Positions 29,809 through 40,084 of a stretch of 64,000 bases of DNA are shown one piece after another. Under the pieces are notes generated by a model that saw nothing but the letters and a program-made list of their open reading frames with translations, was not told where the DNA came from and searched no databases. Source of the DNA: Serratia marcescens (GTDB lineage: Bacteria; Pseudomonadota; Gammaproteobacteria; Enterobacterales; Enterobacteriaceae); contig NZ_MJAO01000015.1 of the NCBI RefSeq assembly GCF_001902635.1, forward strand, positions 82,860 through 146,859, in the 5' to 3' direction. Position numbers and translations under genes: made by a program. The stretch's first letter is position 1, and every line of letters begins with the position of its first letter.

Positions 29809-30618
29809 TTACGGCCGCTCGCCGTTCGCCAACCGCCGGTTGATGTCGGCGATCACCCCCGGCAATTGCGCCAACGTGTCTACCACATAATGTGCGCCCG
29901 CCGCATACAGCTTATCGGCGGCCGCCGTGCGGCGCTGCTCGATCTCTCCCGCCGCCATCCGGCGGTACTCCGGCCAGGTCGCGCCGAACTCGTTGCCGGA
30001 CAGCGCCAGCCCGACGCTCCACATCCCGGCGTTCAACCCTTCGGCAATGCCCGGCACCGCGTCATCGACCTTCACACAGTGCGCCACCGCATCGATGCCC
30101 AGCGCGATCGCGTTCTGCAACGCCATCCACGGTCCCGGCCGACCACCGGCCGCGAGATCGTCAGTGGCGACCCAGTAGTCCGGTGCATAGCCACGCTCCG
30201 CAGCGGCAGGCACCAGCACTTCCATCACCGCACGTGGATAACCGGAACAGGAACCGATTTTGATGCCCTGCTCGCGCAACCCGGCAATCACCTGCGGTAC
30301 GCCCTCGATCGGATCGGCGAAGTCGATCACTTTGGCGATTTGCAGCGGCATAAATGCCTGATACAGCGCGTCGATGTCCTGGTGGCTCATCGAGCGGCCC
30401 AGCTTCTGCCGCCAGCGCGCGTCGACCGCCGGCAGCTTGCCTAGCGCCTCGATGTGCTGCCATTTACCCAGCCCCATCGGAATACGCGCTTCCGCCAGGC
30501 TGATGTCGATATCGAAGGTTTGTTTGAACGCCTCGACAAAAAGTTGCGTCGGTGCGAAGGAGCCGAAGTCCACCGTGGTGCCGGCCCAGTCGAGGATCAC
30601 TGCGTTGATCTGTTTCAT
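29809..30618 (-). CDS. phnX: Phosphonoacetaldehyde hydrolase PhnX
   Basis: A 269-residue HAD-family phosphonatase that splits phosphonoacetaldehyde into acetaldehyde and phosphate. Motif I is [15 protein letters not shown] (nucleophile Asp), the Schiff-base Lys lies in [12 protein letters not shown], and the motif II Ser/Thr is in GSCSGYPR. A motif IV acidic pair is in [10 protein letters not shown]. The start codon at 30618 ([11 protein letters not shown]) follows AAGGA; the frame is open a little further but only with a TTG. It follows phnW by nine bases. Confidence 0.95.
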   Translation of the reverse strand: MKQINAVILDWAGTTVDFGSFAPTQLFVEAFKQTFDIDISLAEARIPMGLGKWQHIEALGKLPAVDARWRQKLGRSMSHQDIDALYQAFMPLQIAKVIDFADPIEGVPQVIAGLREQGIKIGSCSGYPRAVMEVLVPAAAERGYAPDYWVATDDLAAGGRPGPWMALQNAIALGIDAVAHCVKVDDAVPGIAEGLNAGMWSVGLALSGNEFGATWPEYRRMAAGEIEQRRTAAADKLYAAGAHYVVDTLAQLPGVIADINRRLANGERP

Positions 30619-30627
30619 GGTCAATCC

Positions 30628-31731
30628 TTATTGATTCCAGTACATCGCCTGCCCGACTGCCGCCAGCAAACGTTCGATATCTTGCGGATAAATTTCCCCG
30701 ATGTTGCCGATACGGAAACAGTCGCTCTGCGACACCTTGCCGGGATAGATCACAAACCCTTGCTGCTTCAGACGCTGATAAAACTCGGCGAAGCGGTAAG
30801 TGTCCGCCTTCGGCGAATAGAAGGCGGTGATGATCGGCGAATGCAACGCATCATCGAGCAGGGTCTCAAAGCCCAGCTCGCGCATGCCCGCCACCAGCCG
30901 GTGCTGATTGGTCTGATAACGGCGGTGGCGCGCGGCGATACCGCCCTCCTGTTCCAGCTCTTTCAGCGCCTGTGCGAAGGCCAGCACGGTGTGGGTCGGC
31001 GACGTAAAGCGCCATTTGCCGGCCTGGTCTTCCATACAGCGCCACTGGGCATACAGATCCAGCGACAGCGAGCGTGAACGGCCGGCGCATTTCTCCAGTT
31101 CGCTGCGCCGGGCGATGACGAAAGCGAAGCCCGGCACGCCCTGAATGCATTTGTTGGCGGAGCTGATGAGAAAATCGATACCCAGCGCGTCAACATCCAA
31201 CGGGATGCCGCCGAAGCTGCTCATGGCGTCGACGATAAAGGTCTTGCCGTTGCGCGCCGCCAGGCCGGCGACCTTCTGCAGCGGGTTGAGCATGCCGGTG
31301 GTGGTTTCACAGTGCACCATAGCGATATGGCTGATGCGCGCGTCGCTTTTCAGCACCGCCTCCATTGCCGCCACGTCCGGCTCATTCACCTCACCGCAAT
31401 CGAAAGCGTGGTGGTCGATATCCATCAGCCGCGCCATTTCGATCATCCGCGCCCCGTAGGCGCCGTTGTTGACGATCAGCAGCTTGTTCTGCGGGCCGAT
31501 GGCCGTGCCCAGCACGCCTTCCACCGCAAAACTGCCGCTGCCCTGCAGCAGCACCGAGGTGTAACCGGCGGACGGCGTCGCCAGCGCCACCAATTGTTGG
31601 CGGATGCGCTGCACCACGCCGAGGTTGTAATCTTCATCCCAGGTGCAGCTGTCGAACAGCATCGCCTCTTTTACCGTTTTCGACGTGGTCAACGGGCCGG
31701 GGGTCAACAGCAGGTAGTTACGATCGGACAT
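30628..31731 (-). CDS. phnW: 2-aminoethylphosphonate--pyruvate transaminase PhnW
   Basis: A 367-residue class V PLP aminotransferase converting 2-aminoethylphosphonate and pyruvate to phosphonoacetaldehyde and alanine. The N-terminus reads [20 protein letters not shown], the PLP phosphate region is [16 protein letters not shown], and the PLP-binding Lys is in [15 protein letters not shown], with VDAMSSFGG upstream. The ATG at 31731 has an AGGTGA site at the right distance. It is co-transcribed with phnX and divergent from phnR. A palindromic candidate PhnR operator lies 14 bases before the start. Confidence 0.95.
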   Translation of the reverse strand: MSDRNYLLLTPGPLTTSKTVKEAMLFDSCTWDEDYNLGVVQRIRQQLVALATPSAGYTSVLLQGSGSFAVEGVLGTAIGPQNKLLIVNNGAYGARMIEMARLMDIDHHAFDCGEVNEPDVAAMEAVLKSDARISHIAMVHCETTTGMLNPLQKVAGLAARNGKTFIVDAMSSFGGIPLDVDALGIDFLISSANKCIQGVPGFAFVIARRSELEKCAGRSRSLSLDLYAQWRCMEDQAGKWRFTSPTHTVLAFAQALKELEQEGGIAARHRRYQTNQHRLVAGMRELGFETLLDDALHSPIITAFYSPKADTYRFAEFYQRLKQQGFVIYPGKVSQSDCFRIGNIGEIYPQDIERLLAAVGQAMYWNQ

Positions 31732-31744
31732 GTTATTCACCTAT

Positions 31745-31756
31745 TGGTCTATACCA
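31745..31756 (-). promoter_or_regulatory. Candidate PhnR operator at phnWX
   Basis: TGGTCTATACCA is an imperfect palindrome. The same element, TGGTGTATACCA, lies before phnS in this locus. GntR-family repressors bind such short palindromes, so these are the best PhnR-operator candidates. Confidence 0.7.
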
Positions 31757-31885
31757 GATTGCAAGCATTGTGGCGGTAAATTCCTTCCCCGGTCAAACGA
31801 CAAAGCGCGGTGAAACAAAAAATTCATCTGGCTATGTATAATAAGCGCGTGCCGGAATGTCGGGCCGATGCCATAGCGAGATGAA

Positions 31886-32605
31886 ATGAAAGAACATCAG
31901 GGCGATATGCCCCACTACCTGCAGATCAAGGATCAGCTTCAGGCGCGCATCACCCGCGGCGCGCTGCAGGCAGGCGACAAGCTGCCTTCGGAGCGCGAGC
32001 TGTGTGCCATCTTCTCCACCACTCGCGTCACCATTCGCGAGAGCCTGGCGCAGTTGGAGGCCACCGGCGCCATCTACCGCGCCGATCGCCGCGGCTGGTT
32101 CGTCACGCCGGAGCGGCTGTGGCTGGATCCGACGCAGAACACCAACTTCCACCGCCTCTGCCAGGAGCAAGGGCGCACGCCGCGCACCGCGCTGCTGTCC
32201 GGCGAAAAAACCACGGTGCCGCTCGACGTGATGCAGCCGCTGGCGCTCGAACCGTTCGATCAGGTGTATCTGCTGCGCCGCGTACGCTACGCCGACGGCC
32301 GCGCGATCTGCTACTGCGAAAACCACTGCCTGCCGCAACGGGTGCCGGAATTGCTCAGCCACGATCTCAACGGCAGCCTGACTGAGGTCTATCAGCAACA
32401 TTACTCGCTGATTTACAGCAACATGCATCTGTCGTTCTACCCGACGGCCCTGCCTTACCGCGCCGCCAACGCACTCGGTGCCATGGTCGGTCTGCCCGCT
32501 TTGCTGCTACGCCGACTGAATTACGATCAGCACGGCCGGATTCTCGATTTCGATATCGAATACTGGCGCCACGACAGCCTGCGCATCGAAGTCGATACGC
32601 TTTAA
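31886..32605 (+). CDS. phnR: GntR/HutC-family phosphonate regulator PhnR
   Basis: A 239-residue regulator. The N-terminal winged helix-turn-helix includes [40 protein letters not shown] and [14 protein letters not shown]. The C-terminal UTRA effector domain has [22 protein letters not shown] and [20 protein letters not shown]. It is the predicted regulator of the 2-aminoethylphosphonate genes on both sides, as named in Salmonella. It is divergent from phnWX and lies 177 bases upstream of phnS. Confidence 0.9.
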   Translation: MKEHQGDMPHYLQIKDQLQARITRGALQAGDKLPSERELCAIFSTTRVTIRESLAQLEATGAIYRADRRGWFVTPERLWLDPTQNTNFHRLCQEQGRTPRTALLSGEKTTVPLDVMQPLALEPFDQVYLLRRVRYADGRAICYCENHCLPQRVPELLSHDLNGSLTEVYQQHYSLIYSNMHLSFYPTALPYRAANALGAMVGLPALLLRRLNYDQHGRILDFDIEYWRHDSLRIEVDTL

Positions 32606-32619
32606 CCCCACGCATGACG

Positions 32620-32639
32620 GGGGCTGCGCCCGCAGCCCC
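32620..32639 (+). terminator. Stem-loop after phnR
   Basis: GGGGCTGC-gccc-GCAGCCCC, 14 bases after the phnR stop. No T-run follows, so termination may be weak. Confidence 0.45.
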
Positions 32640-32735
32640 GCCTTCCTCTCCCACGCCCAATCCCCCGTTGCCAGCAAATATATTTTGCTGCTTTCATTTG
32701 TTTGTCACATTCGCCGATTAGCTTGGCCGCATATC

Positions 32736-32747
32736 TGGTGTATACCA
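32736..32747 (+). promoter_or_regulatory. Candidate PhnR operator at phnSTUV
   Basis: TGGTGTATACCA, extended to the palindrome CTGGTGTATACCAG, lies 35 bases before the phnS ATG. It differs from the element before phnW at one base. Confidence 0.72.
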
Positions 32748-32782
32748 GTTTCGCATTAACCCACAACAGTGAGGCTGAAGCT

Positions 32783-33799
32783 ATGAAACTTTCTCGTCTG
32801 GTCGTTATGACCGCCATCGCACTCGGTGCCGCGCCGGCCTGGGCCGCCGATGCGGTAGTGACCGTCTATTCCGCCGATGGGCTGCACGACGGCGATCACA
32901 GCTGGTATCAAACCCAGTTCGACGCCTTCACTCAGGCGACCGGCATCAAGGTGCAGTACGTCGAAGGCGGCTCCGGCGCCATCGTAGAGCGGCTGTCGAA
33001 AGAGCGCAGCAACCCGCAGGCCGACGTGCTGGTGACGCTGCCGCCGTTCATCCAGCGCGCCGCCGCGGAAAAGCTGCTGCAGGACTTCACCCCACAGGAT
33101 GCGGCGCAGATCGCCGACGCCCAGCCGCAGTTCGTGCCGCTGGTGAACAACTACCTGAGCTTCATCTATAACGCCAAACTGTTGCCGCAGGCGCCCGCCA
33201 GCTATCAACAGCTGCTGGACGCGCAGTTCCGCAACAAGCTGCAGTACTCCACGCCAGGCCAGGCGGGTGACGGCACCGCGGTGATGCTGCAGGCGTTTCA
33301 CAGCTTCGGCGGCAAAGACGCCGGTTTCGCCTACCTCGGCAAGCTGCAAAGCAACAACGTCGGCCCTTCCGCTTCCACCGGCAAGCTGACCGCGCTGGTC
33401 AATAAAGGCGAGCTGCTGGTGGCCAACGGCGATCTGCAGATGAACCTGGCGCAGATGCGCAGCAACCCGAACGTGAAGGTGTTCTGGCCGGCCGGGCCGG
33501 ACGGCAAGCGCAGCACGCTGGTGCTGCCTTACTACGTCGGCCTGGTGCAAGGTGCACCGCAAAGCGCCAACGGCAAAAAGCTGATCGACTTCCTGCTGAG
33601 CAAAGAAGCGCAGAGTAGCGTCAGCGCCATTTCCTACGGCATGCCGGTGCGCAAGGACGTCACCCCGACCGACGATAACTTCAAGCAGTCGCAGGCGGCG
33701 CTGCAGGGCGTGGACATCTGGGCACCGGACTGGAATCAGGTGGTGAGCAGCCTGTCCGCCGACATCTCCCGCTGGCACAAGGTGACCGAAAGCGAATGA
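32783..33799 (+). CDS. phnS: 2-aminoethylphosphonate ABC transporter substrate-binding protein PhnS
   Basis: A 338-residue periplasmic binding protein. The signal peptide is [21 protein letters not shown], and the mature protein opens with [20 protein letters not shown]. It belongs to the ferric/spermidine-type extracellular solute-binding family ([20 protein letters not shown] is characteristic). It captures 2-aminoethylphosphonate for import. I use the ATG at 32783; the longer open frame starts ahead of the signal peptide. The stop overlaps the phnT ATG. Confidence 0.93.
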   Translation: MKLSRLVVMTAIALGAAPAWAADAVVTVYSADGLHDGDHSWYQTQFDAFTQATGIKVQYVEGGSGAIVERLSKERSNPQADVLVTLPPFIQRAAAEKLLQDFTPQDAAQIADAQPQFVPLVNNYLSFIYNAKLLPQAPASYQQLLDAQFRNKLQYSTPGQAGDGTAVMLQAFHSFGGKDAGFAYLGKLQSNNVGPSASTGKLTALVNKGELLVANGDLQMNLAQMRSNPNVKVFWPAGPDGKRSTLVLPYYVGLVQGAPQSANGKKLIDFLLSKEAQSSVSAISYGMPVRKDVTPTDDNFKQSQAALQGVDIWAPDWNQVVSSLSADISRWHKVTESE

Positions 33800-34932
33800 C
33801 TCTGATTATGCCCTCGCCCCTCTCCTCCCGCGCCTCGGCGCGGGATAACAGCCTGGACATCGCCGGCCCGTCGGGCATTCAGCTCGACCGCGTCAGCGTG
33901 TCGTATCGCGGCACCGAAGTACTGAAACCTCTGACGCTTACCATCGCCCCCGGCGAAGTGCTGGCACTGATCGGCCCCTCCGGTTCGGGCAAAACCACCG
34001 TGTTACGGGCGATTGCCGGCTTCGTGCAGCCCTCAGCCGGACGCATCGCCATCGGTGACGCCGATGTCACCGACGTGCCGCCCTATGAACGCGGTCTGGG
34101 TATGGTCGTGCAGAACTACGCGCTGTTTCCGCATATGCGCGTCGAGGACAATGTGGCGTTCGGCCTGCGCGCGCAGGGCAAACCGCGCGGCCTTACCGCC
34201 GAGCGCGTCGAAGAGGCGTTGGCCATCGTCGGCATGTCCGCCTACGCCAAGCGTTATCCCAGCCAGCTCTCCGGCGGGCAGCAACAGCGGGTGGCGATCG
34301 CCCGCGCCATTGCGGTGCGCCCCAAAGTGCTGTTGCTGGATGAACCATTGTCGGCACTGGACGCGCAAATCCGCCACAGCATGGTGGAAGAGATCGCCCG
34401 CCTGCACCGCGAGCTGCCGGAGCTGACCATTCTGTATGTCACCCACGATCAGGGCGAAGCGCTGACGCTGGCGGACAAAATTGGCATCATGCGCGACGGC
34501 CGCCTGATCGCCCACGGCGAAACCCGTGCGCTGTACCACCATCCGCCAAACCGTTTCGCCGCCGAGTTCCTCGGCCGCGCTAACCTGCTGCCGGCTACTG
34601 CCCTGGAGACCACCACCGGGCAAGGTATGACCACCGTCAGCTGTGCCGGCAAGGTCGTTGGCTGTTTCACCTACGGCGCGCAGCGCGGCTTCGACAAACT
34701 GCTGTGCATTCGGCCGCAGCATATCGCGCTCGATGCCGACGCCCAACGCAGCAACTGCATCATCGGCACGTTGCGCGATATTCACTGGCAGGGGGAGTTG
34801 ACGCACCTGCAGTTCGATGCGGAAGGCCATCCGCTGCGTGTGGTTACCACCCATCGTAGCCAGATGCCACAGATCGGCGAGCGCGTGCCGCTCTATTTCG
34901 CCCCCGACGACGCGGTACTGATCGAGGACTGA
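33796..34932 (+). CDS. phnT: 2-aminoethylphosphonate ABC transporter ATPase PhnT
   Basis: A 378-residue ABC ATPase. Walker A is [13 protein letters not shown], the Q-loop [13 protein letters not shown], the signature [16 protein letters not shown], Walker [18 protein letters not shown] and the H-loop [16 protein letters not shown]-terminal TOBE-like regulatory domain ([20 protein letters not shown]) follows. It energises PhnUV. About 25 N-terminal residues before ALDRV-type sequence ([11 protein letters not shown]) are atypical, and a later start is possible, but the ATGA overlap with phnS favours this one. Confidence 0.92.
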   Translation: MTLIMPSPLSSRASARDNSLDIAGPSGIQLDRVSVSYRGTEVLKPLTLTIAPGEVLALIGPSGSGKTTVLRAIAGFVQPSAGRIAIGDADVTDVPPYERGLGMVVQNYALFPHMRVEDNVAFGLRAQGKPRGLTAERVEEALAIVGMSAYAKRYPSQLSGGQQQRVAIARAIAVRPKVLLLDEPLSALDAQIRHSMVEEIARLHRELPELTILYVTHDQGEALTLADKIGIMRDGRLIAHGETRALYHHPPNRFAAEFLGRANLLPATALETTTGQGMTTVSCAGKVVGCFTYGAQRGFDKLLCIRPQHIALDADAQRSNCIIGTLRDIHWQGELTHLQFDAEGHPLRVVTTHRSQMPQIGERVPLYFAPDDAVLIED

Positions 34933-34933
34933 C

Positions 34934-35797
34934 ATGACCGACTCTACGCTTATTCGCCCGGCCCTGCGGCTGCGCTTACCGCGCCGGCTGTGGATCCTGC
35001 TGCCGCTGCTGGTGCTGGCGACGCTGTTTTTCTATCCGCTGGCGCTGATCGTCAAACAGGCGTTTACCGACGATCAGGGGTTGTTCAGCGCCGCCGCGCT
35101 GCAACAGGTGTTCGAATCCCGACGCTTTATCGGCGCCCTGCTCAACACGCTGCAGATTGCGCTGCTGGCGACGCTGGGCTGCCTGGTGCTCGGCACCCTG
35201 CTGTCGCTGCTGCTGGTGTTTACGCCGTTCCCCGGCAGCCGGCTGATCGCCCGGGTAATCGACACCTTTATCGCCATGCCGACCTTCCTGATCACGCTGG
35301 CCTTCACCTTTATCTACGGCTCCGCCGGCCTGTTGAACGGCACGCTGATGGCGACCTTCGGTTTCACCCTGCCGCCGGTGGACTTTCTTTACTCCATTTG
35401 GGGCGTGATCCTGGCGGAAATCACCGTGTTTACGCCGCTGGTGATGCGCCCGTTGATGGCGGCGCTGTCGCAGATCGATCGCAGCCAACTCGAGGCCGCC
35501 AGCATCCTCGGCGCCCGGCCGGGGCGCGTGGTGCGCCAGGTGATTTTGCCCGCCGCGCTGCCGGCGTTGCTGGCCGGTGGCAGCCTGTGCCTGCTGTTGA
35601 CCACCAATGAATTCGGCATCGTACTGTTTATCGGCGCCAAGGGGGTCACTACGCTGCCGATGATGGTCTATTCCAAGGCGATTCTGGAATCGGATTACGC
35701 CGTCGCCTGCACGATCGCCGTGGTGAATATCGCGCTGTCGCTCGGGCTGTTCTCCCTTTATCGCTACGCCGCGGCGCGCGCCGGGCTGAGGAACTGA
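34934..35797 (+). CDS. phnU: 2-aminoethylphosphonate ABC permease PhnU
   Basis: A 287-residue binding-protein-dependent permease with about six membrane helices. The first is LWILLPLLVLATLFFYPLAL. The cytoplasmic coupling motif lies in LEAASILGARPGRVVRQVILPAALPALLAG, the EAA loop that docks on PhnT. It forms the channel with PhnV. The start is one base after the phnT stop. Confidence 0.92.
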   Translation: MTDSTLIRPALRLRLPRRLWILLPLLVLATLFFYPLALIVKQAFTDDQGLFSAAALQQVFESRRFIGALLNTLQIALLATLGCLVLGTLLSLLLVFTPFPGSRLIARVIDTFIAMPTFLITLAFTFIYGSAGLLNGTLMATFGFTLPPVDFLYSIWGVILAEITVFTPLVMRPLMAALSQIDRSQLEAASILGARPGRVVRQVILPAALPALLAGGSLCLLLTTNEFGIVLFIGAKGVTTLPMMVYSKAILESDYAVACTIAVVNIALSLGLFSLYRYAAARAGLRN

Positions 35798-35799
35798 CG

Positions 35800-36603
35800 A
35801 TGTTGATTTGGTCTCGCACCGGCCGCACCCTGACCTGTACGCTGGCGGTCACCCTGTTCGCCCTGTTCTTCTGCCTGCCGCTGGCGGTGATCCTGATGTC
35901 CAGCCTGAGCGAACAGTGGAACGGCGTGCTGCCGAGCGGCTTCACCCTCGGCCATTTCCGCCAGGCCTTCAGCGGCGCCTCTTGGGACGCGCTGGTCGCC
36001 AGCCTGGCCATCGGCTTTACCGCCAGCCTGTTCGCACTGCTGTGCGGCACCTGGGCGGCGCTGGCGCTGCGCCACCATCAGGGGCGTGGCCAGCGGCTGC
36101 TGAGCACGCTGTTCTTCATTCCCAGCGCGGTGCCCTCGGTGTCGATCGGTCTGGGCATGCTGGTGGCATTCAGCCAGGGGCCGCTGCAGATGAACGGCAC
36201 CTTCCTGATCGTGCCCGCCGCCCACTTCGCGCTGATTTCCGCCTTCACCTTCGGCAACGTGATGGCCGGGCTGACTCGGTTATCGAGCGACTACGAGAAC
36301 GTCGCCGCCAGCCTGGGCGCTTCGCCGCTGTTCCGCCTGCGCCACGTCACCCTGCCGATGATCGCCCCCTACATGATCTCCGCCTTCGCCCTCAGCCTGT
36401 CGCTGTCGATGGGGGAGCTGGGCGCGACCATGATGATCTACCCGCCGAGCTGGGCGACGCTGCCGGTCACCATCTTCAGCCTGACCGACCGCGGCAGCAT
36501 CGCCAACGGCGCGACGCTGACCATGATCCTGGTGGCGGCCACGCTGCTGCTGATGTTGGTGTTAGAGCGGATCTCGCAACGGCTGACGCCGGGCGTGAAA
36601 TAG
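35800..36603 (+). CDS. phnV: 2-aminoethylphosphonate ABC permease PhnV
   Basis: A 267-residue permease with about six membrane helices. The EAA-loop motif is ENVAASLGASPLFRLRHVTLPMIAPYMISA. It pairs with PhnU to form the import channel. It ends the phnSTUV operon, two bases after phnU, and is followed at once by a strong terminator. Confidence 0.92.
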   Translation: MLIWSRTGRTLTCTLAVTLFALFFCLPLAVILMSSLSEQWNGVLPSGFTLGHFRQAFSGASWDALVASLAIGFTASLFALLCGTWAALALRHHQGRGQRLLSTLFFIPSAVPSVSIGLGMLVAFSQGPLQMNGTFLIVPAAHFALISAFTFGNVMAGLTRLSSDYENVAASLGASPLFRLRHVTLPMIAPYMISAFALSLSLSMGELGATMMIYPPSWATLPVTIFSLTDRGSIANGATLTMILVAATLLLMLVLERISQRLTPGVK

Positions 36604-36604
36604 C

Positions 36605-36634
36605 AACAAGGCGCTGCCATTGCAGCGCCTTGTT
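36605..36634. terminator. Bidirectional terminator between phnV and kdgR
   Basis: A 12-bp stem AACAAGGCGCTG with CAGCGCCTTGTT around a short loop, followed by CATTTT on the plus strand. It lies between two convergent genes. Confidence 0.88.
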
Positions 36635-36649
36635 CATTTTAGAGCAGGG

Positions 36650-37441
36650 TCAAAACGGATAGTCGTGATAGCCCTGCTGTTCGGAGATACGCCGAGCGGC
36701 GACGTGCAGCAACGCCACATACTCCTCCCGCGCCGCGTCGGAAAAGCGCAGCGTCGGGAATGAGATGCTCAGCCCGGCGAGCGCCACCCCGAACCGATCG
36801 AATACCGGCACCGCAATGCAGCGGATCCCCGCCTCCTGCTCCTCGGCATCTTCGCCGTATCCCTGCGCACGCACCCGATCCAGCACCGGCAACAGTTCGC
36901 TGGCGCTGGCCAGGGTATGTTCGGTGCTGCGGGTAAATTCAATCTGCGACAGGATTTGCGCCACCTCATCCCGATCGCGCCAGGCCAGCAGCACTTTACC
37001 GATGGCGGTGCTGTGCAGCGGGTTGCGGCGGCCGATGCGCGAATACATGCGCAGGTTGTACATTGCGTCGATCTTGTGGATATAGACGATGCCGTCCTCG
37101 TCCAAGGCACCGAGGTGAATGGTTTCGCGGGTGCGGTTCGACAGTTCGCGCATCTGCACGTCGGCGCTGCGGATCAGATCGACGTTCTGCAACGACTTGG
37201 CGCCCAGTTCGAACAGCTTGAGCGTCAGCGCGTATTTTTCCGTTTCGCCTTCCTGCGAGACGTAGCCCAGCGCTTTCATGGTCTGCAGAAAGCGGTAGAC
37301 GGTGCTTTTAGACATCATCACCCGTTGGGACAGCTCGGTAATGCCAATCTCGCGCTCATCGCCAAGCGCCTGCAAAATGCCGAACACTTTCATCACGGAT
37401 GAGACGGCATCCGGTTGCTTGTCTGAATCTGCGTTAGCCAT
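36650..37441 (-). CDS. kdgR: IclR-family repressor KdgR
   Basis: A 263-residue IclR-family regulator, the exact length of E. coli KdgR, with the N-terminal helix-turn-helix ITELSQRVMMSKSTVYRFLQ and the C-terminal effector domain containing GIVYIHKIDAMYNLRMYSRIG and PLHSTAIGKVLLAW. In plant-associated enterics KdgR represses pectin and 2-keto-3-deoxygluconate catabolism. The frame is open upstream to 37519, but the ATG at 37441 (MANADSDKQPDAV) matches the family. It is divergent from yebQ, as in E. coli. Confidence 0.94.
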   Translation of the reverse strand: MANADSDKQPDAVSSVMKVFGILQALGDEREIGITELSQRVMMSKSTVYRFLQTMKALGYVSQEGETEKYALTLKLFELGAKSLQNVDLIRSADVQMRELSNRTRETIHLGALDEDGIVYIHKIDAMYNLRMYSRIGRRNPLHSTAIGKVLLAWRDRDEVAQILSQIEFTRSTEHTLASASELLPVLDRVRAQGYGEDAEEQEAGIRCIAVPVFDRFGVALAGLSISFPTLRFSDAAREEYVALLHVAARRISEQQGYHDYPF

Positions 37442-37672
37442 GGTGAATACCCTACTTAACGGTTTTGTTTCAGGAAATTTAAACAAGGGTTTCAGTATAA
37501 TCGGAACAGATCGCGACACGCAACGCAGCTTAGCGCTAACCGATTGAAGCTAAATGAATAACCGCCGGCCCGCTCACCGCCGCTTACAATTAAGCGGACA
37601 AGGCGCATGCAAACGCGACTGAATATGATTAGCATGATAATACTCCCCTGAATGAATACCGCTGAGACCAAC

Positions 37673-39061
37673 ATGCGTCCTTGTTCCGACGGACTCCCCG
37701 TCCCGCAACGTTATGGCGCGATCTTCGCCATCGCCCTCGGCATTACCGTATCCGTGCTCGACGGCGCGATCGCCAACGTGGCGCTGCCCACCATCGCGCG
37801 CGATCTCAACGCCAGCCCGGCCAGCTCCATCTGGGTGGTCAACGCCTATCAGCTGGCGATCACCGTGTCCCTGCTGTCGCTGGCGTCGCTCGGCGATCTG
37901 GTCGGCTATCGCCGTATCTATCAGGCCGGGCTGTTGGTGTTCAGCGTCACCTCGCTGTTTTGCGCCCTGTCCGACTCGCTGCTCACCCTGACCATTGCCC
38001 GCGTGCTGCAAGGCTTTGGCGCCGCCGCCATCATGAGCGTCAACACCGCGCTGATCCGCATCATCTACCCGCAGCGTTTTCTCGGCCGCGGCATGGGCAT
38101 CAACTCACTGATCGTCGCCTGCTCTTCGGCGGCCGGGCCGACGGTGGCGGCGGCGATCCTGTCGGTCGCTTCCTGGCAGTGGCTGTTCGCCATCAACCTG
38201 CCGATCGGCATCGTCGCGCTGCTGCTGGGTATGAAATTCCTGCCTGCCAACGGCCAAAAAAGCGATAACCGCCGTTTCGATCCCACCAGCGCGGTGCTCA
38301 ACGCGTTGACCTTCGGCCTGCTGATCACCGCCATCAGCGGCTTCGCCCAGGGCCAGAGCCTGACGTTGATCTTCAGCGAGATCGCCGCGTTGCTGGCGAT
38401 TGGTGCAGTATTCGTGCGCCGCCAGCTGCGCCAGGAATTTCCGCTGCTGCCGGTCGATCTGCTGCGTATTCCGATTTTCGCCCTGTCGATGGGCACCTCA
38501 ATCTGCTCGTTCGCCGCGCAAATGCTGGCAATGGTGTCGCTGCCGTTCTTCCTGCAAAGCGCACTGGGCCGCGACGAGGTGGCGACCGGATTGCTGCTGA
38601 CGCCGTGGCCGCTGGCGATCGTAGTGATGGCGCCGATCGCCGGCCGGCTGGTGGAGCGCGTGCACGGCGGCCTGCTGGGCTGCATCGGGCTGGCGGTGTT
38701 CGCGCTCGGGCTGTTTTCGCTGGCGCTGCTGCCCACGAACCCGTCCAATTTAGACATCATCTGGCGCATGGTGCTGTGCGGCGCCGGCTTCGGTCTGTTC
38801 CAGTCGCCCAACAACCACACCATCATCTCCGCCGCGCCGCGCAACCGCAGCGGCGGCGCCAGCGGCATGCTGGGCACTGCTCGCCTGCTGGGGCAAACCT
38901 CGGGGGCCGCACTGGTGGCGCTGATGTTCAACCTGTTTCCCACCTCCGGCACCCACGCTTCGCTGATCCTGGCCGGCGTGTTCGCCACCCTGGCGGCGGC
39001 GGTCAGCAGCCTGCGCATCAGCCAATCGACGTCACCGGCGGTGCAACCGAGCCGCGAGTGA
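37673..39061 (+). CDS. yebQ: MFS efflux transporter YebQ
   Basis: A 462-residue major facilitator with 14 predicted membrane helices (DHA2-like). It aligns with E. coli YebQ along its length: GLPVPQRYGAIFAIALGITV, VLDGAIANVALPTIARDL, SSIWVVNAYQLAI, the motif A region LGDLVGYRRIYQ, and the C-terminal FGLFQSPNNHTIISAAPRNR. The substrate is unknown. I start at the ATG at 37673 to match E. coli, although an ATG at 37652 is in frame and would add seven residues. Confidence 0.9.
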   Translation: MRPCSDGLPVPQRYGAIFAIALGITVSVLDGAIANVALPTIARDLNASPASSIWVVNAYQLAITVSLLSLASLGDLVGYRRIYQAGLLVFSVTSLFCALSDSLLTLTIARVLQGFGAAAIMSVNTALIRIIYPQRFLGRGMGINSLIVACSSAAGPTVAAAILSVASWQWLFAINLPIGIVALLLGMKFLPANGQKSDNRRFDPTSAVLNALTFGLLITAISGFAQGQSLTLIFSEIAALLAIGAVFVRRQLRQEFPLLPVDLLRIPIFALSMGTSICSFAAQMLAMVSLPFFLQSALGRDEVATGLLLTPWPLAIVVMAPIAGRLVERVHGGLLGCIGLAVFALGLFSLALLPTNPSNLDIIWRMVLCGAGFGLFQSPNNHTIISAAPRNRSGGASGMLGTARLLGQTSGAALVALMFNLFPTSGTHASLILAGVFATLAAAVSSLRISQSTSPAVQPSRE

Positions 39062-39073
39062 TATGGCAGGCAT

Positions 39074-39101
39074 AAAAAAACCCCGGCGAGCCGGGGTTTT
39101 T
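39074..39101. terminator. Bidirectional terminator between yebQ and htpX
   Basis: Stem AACCCCGG-cgag-CCGGGGTT with A-run before and T-run after, between convergent stops. Confidence 0.92.
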
Positions 39102-39117
39102 CATTTCATTCAGCCGA

Positions 39118-40002
39118 TTACTTCAGGTACTGGCCGGAACGCAGCGCTTCGATACGCTTGTCGAGCGGTGGGTGCGACATGAACAGTTCGCTGAACGACT
39201 TGGATTTGCCGTTGATGCAGAACGCCATCATGCTGCCCGCTTCCTGCGGTTCGTAGCTGGTTTTCAGGCGTTGCAAAGCGGCGATCATCTTCTCGCGGCC
39301 CACCAGTTTGGCGGAGCCGGCGTCAGCGTAGAACTCGCGGTGGCGCGAGAACCACATGGTGATAATGCTCGCCAGGATGCCGAACACCAGTTCCAGCACC
39401 ATCGACACCGCGAAGTAAATCATCGGGTTGCCGTTGCCTTCCCCTTCGCCATCACCGTCGCGGTTGCCCAGGAAGCCGGCAGCGACCTGCGCGATCAGGC
39501 GCGAAATGAAGATCACGAAGGTGTTCACGATGCCCTGGATCAGGGTCATGGTCACCATATCGCCGTTGGCGACGTGGCTGATTTCGTGCGCGATGACCGC
39601 TTCCGCTTCGTCGCGGCTCATGCTTTGCAACAGGCCGGTGCTGACGGCGACCAGCGAGGCGTCGCGGCGTGCGCCGGTGGCGAAGGCGTTGATGTCCGGC
39701 GCGTGGTAGATAGCGACCTGCGGCATGGCGATGCCCGCCTGCTGCGACTGGCGGCGCACCGTTTCCAGCAGCCAGTTTTCGGTTTCGTTGCGCGGTTGTT
39801 CAATCACTTCCCCGCCGACGGAGCGCAGCGCCATCCACTTGGACATCAGCAACGACACGAAGGCGCCGCCGAAGCCGAACAGACCGGCCATGATCATCAG
39901 ACCCTGAACACTACTGGATTGGATTCCTGTCAGGCTGAGCACCAGCCCGAAAACCAACATCACCGCCAGGTTGGTGAGCAGGAACAGAGCTATACGCATC
40001 AT
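39118..40002 (-). CDS. htpX: Membrane protease HtpX
   Basis: A 294-residue inner-membrane zinc metalloprotease (M48B) that degrades damaged membrane proteins together with FtsH. The start [20 protein letters not shown] gives two N-terminal membrane helices. The zinc motif is [15 protein letters not shown] (HExxH), with the third ligand Glu in [18 protein letters not shown]. The C-terminal [14 protein letters not shown] matches E. coli. A sigma-32-type promoter 57 bases upstream fits heat-shock control. Confidence 0.96.
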   Translation of the reverse strand: MMRIALFLLTNLAVMLVFGLVLSLTGIQSSSVQGLMIMAGLFGFGGAFVSLLMSKWMALRSVGGEVIEQPRNETENWLLETVRRQSQQAGIAMPQVAIYHAPDINAFATGARRDASLVAVSTGLLQSMSRDEAEAVIAHEISHVANGDMVTMTLIQGIVNTFVIFISRLIAQVAAGFLGNRDGDGEGEGNGNPMIYFAVSMVLELVFGILASIITMWFSRHREFYADAGSAKLVGREKMIAALQRLKTSYEPQEAGSMMAFCINGKSKSFSELFMSHPPLDKRIEALRSGQYLK

Positions 40003-40058
40003 AAAATGTTTACTTCCTCATAAATGTTAACAAAACGCTGTCTAAGATACCCTAGATC

Positions 40059-40084
40059 GTATGGGCATTTGTCACAGTTTCAAG
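40059..40084 (-). promoter_or_regulatory. Heat-shock (sigma-32) promoter of htpX
   Basis: On the minus strand CTTGAAA (-35) and GCCCATAC (-10-like) are separated by 12-13 bases. This is close to the sigma-32 consensus CTTGAAA / CCCCATNT. E. coli htpX is a heat-shock gene. Confidence 0.8.

Noticed and set aside
37442..37672. An mgrB-like small gene in the kdgR-yebQ gap
   Set aside because: mgrB lies in this neighbourhood in E. coli, but no reading frame here resembles it.
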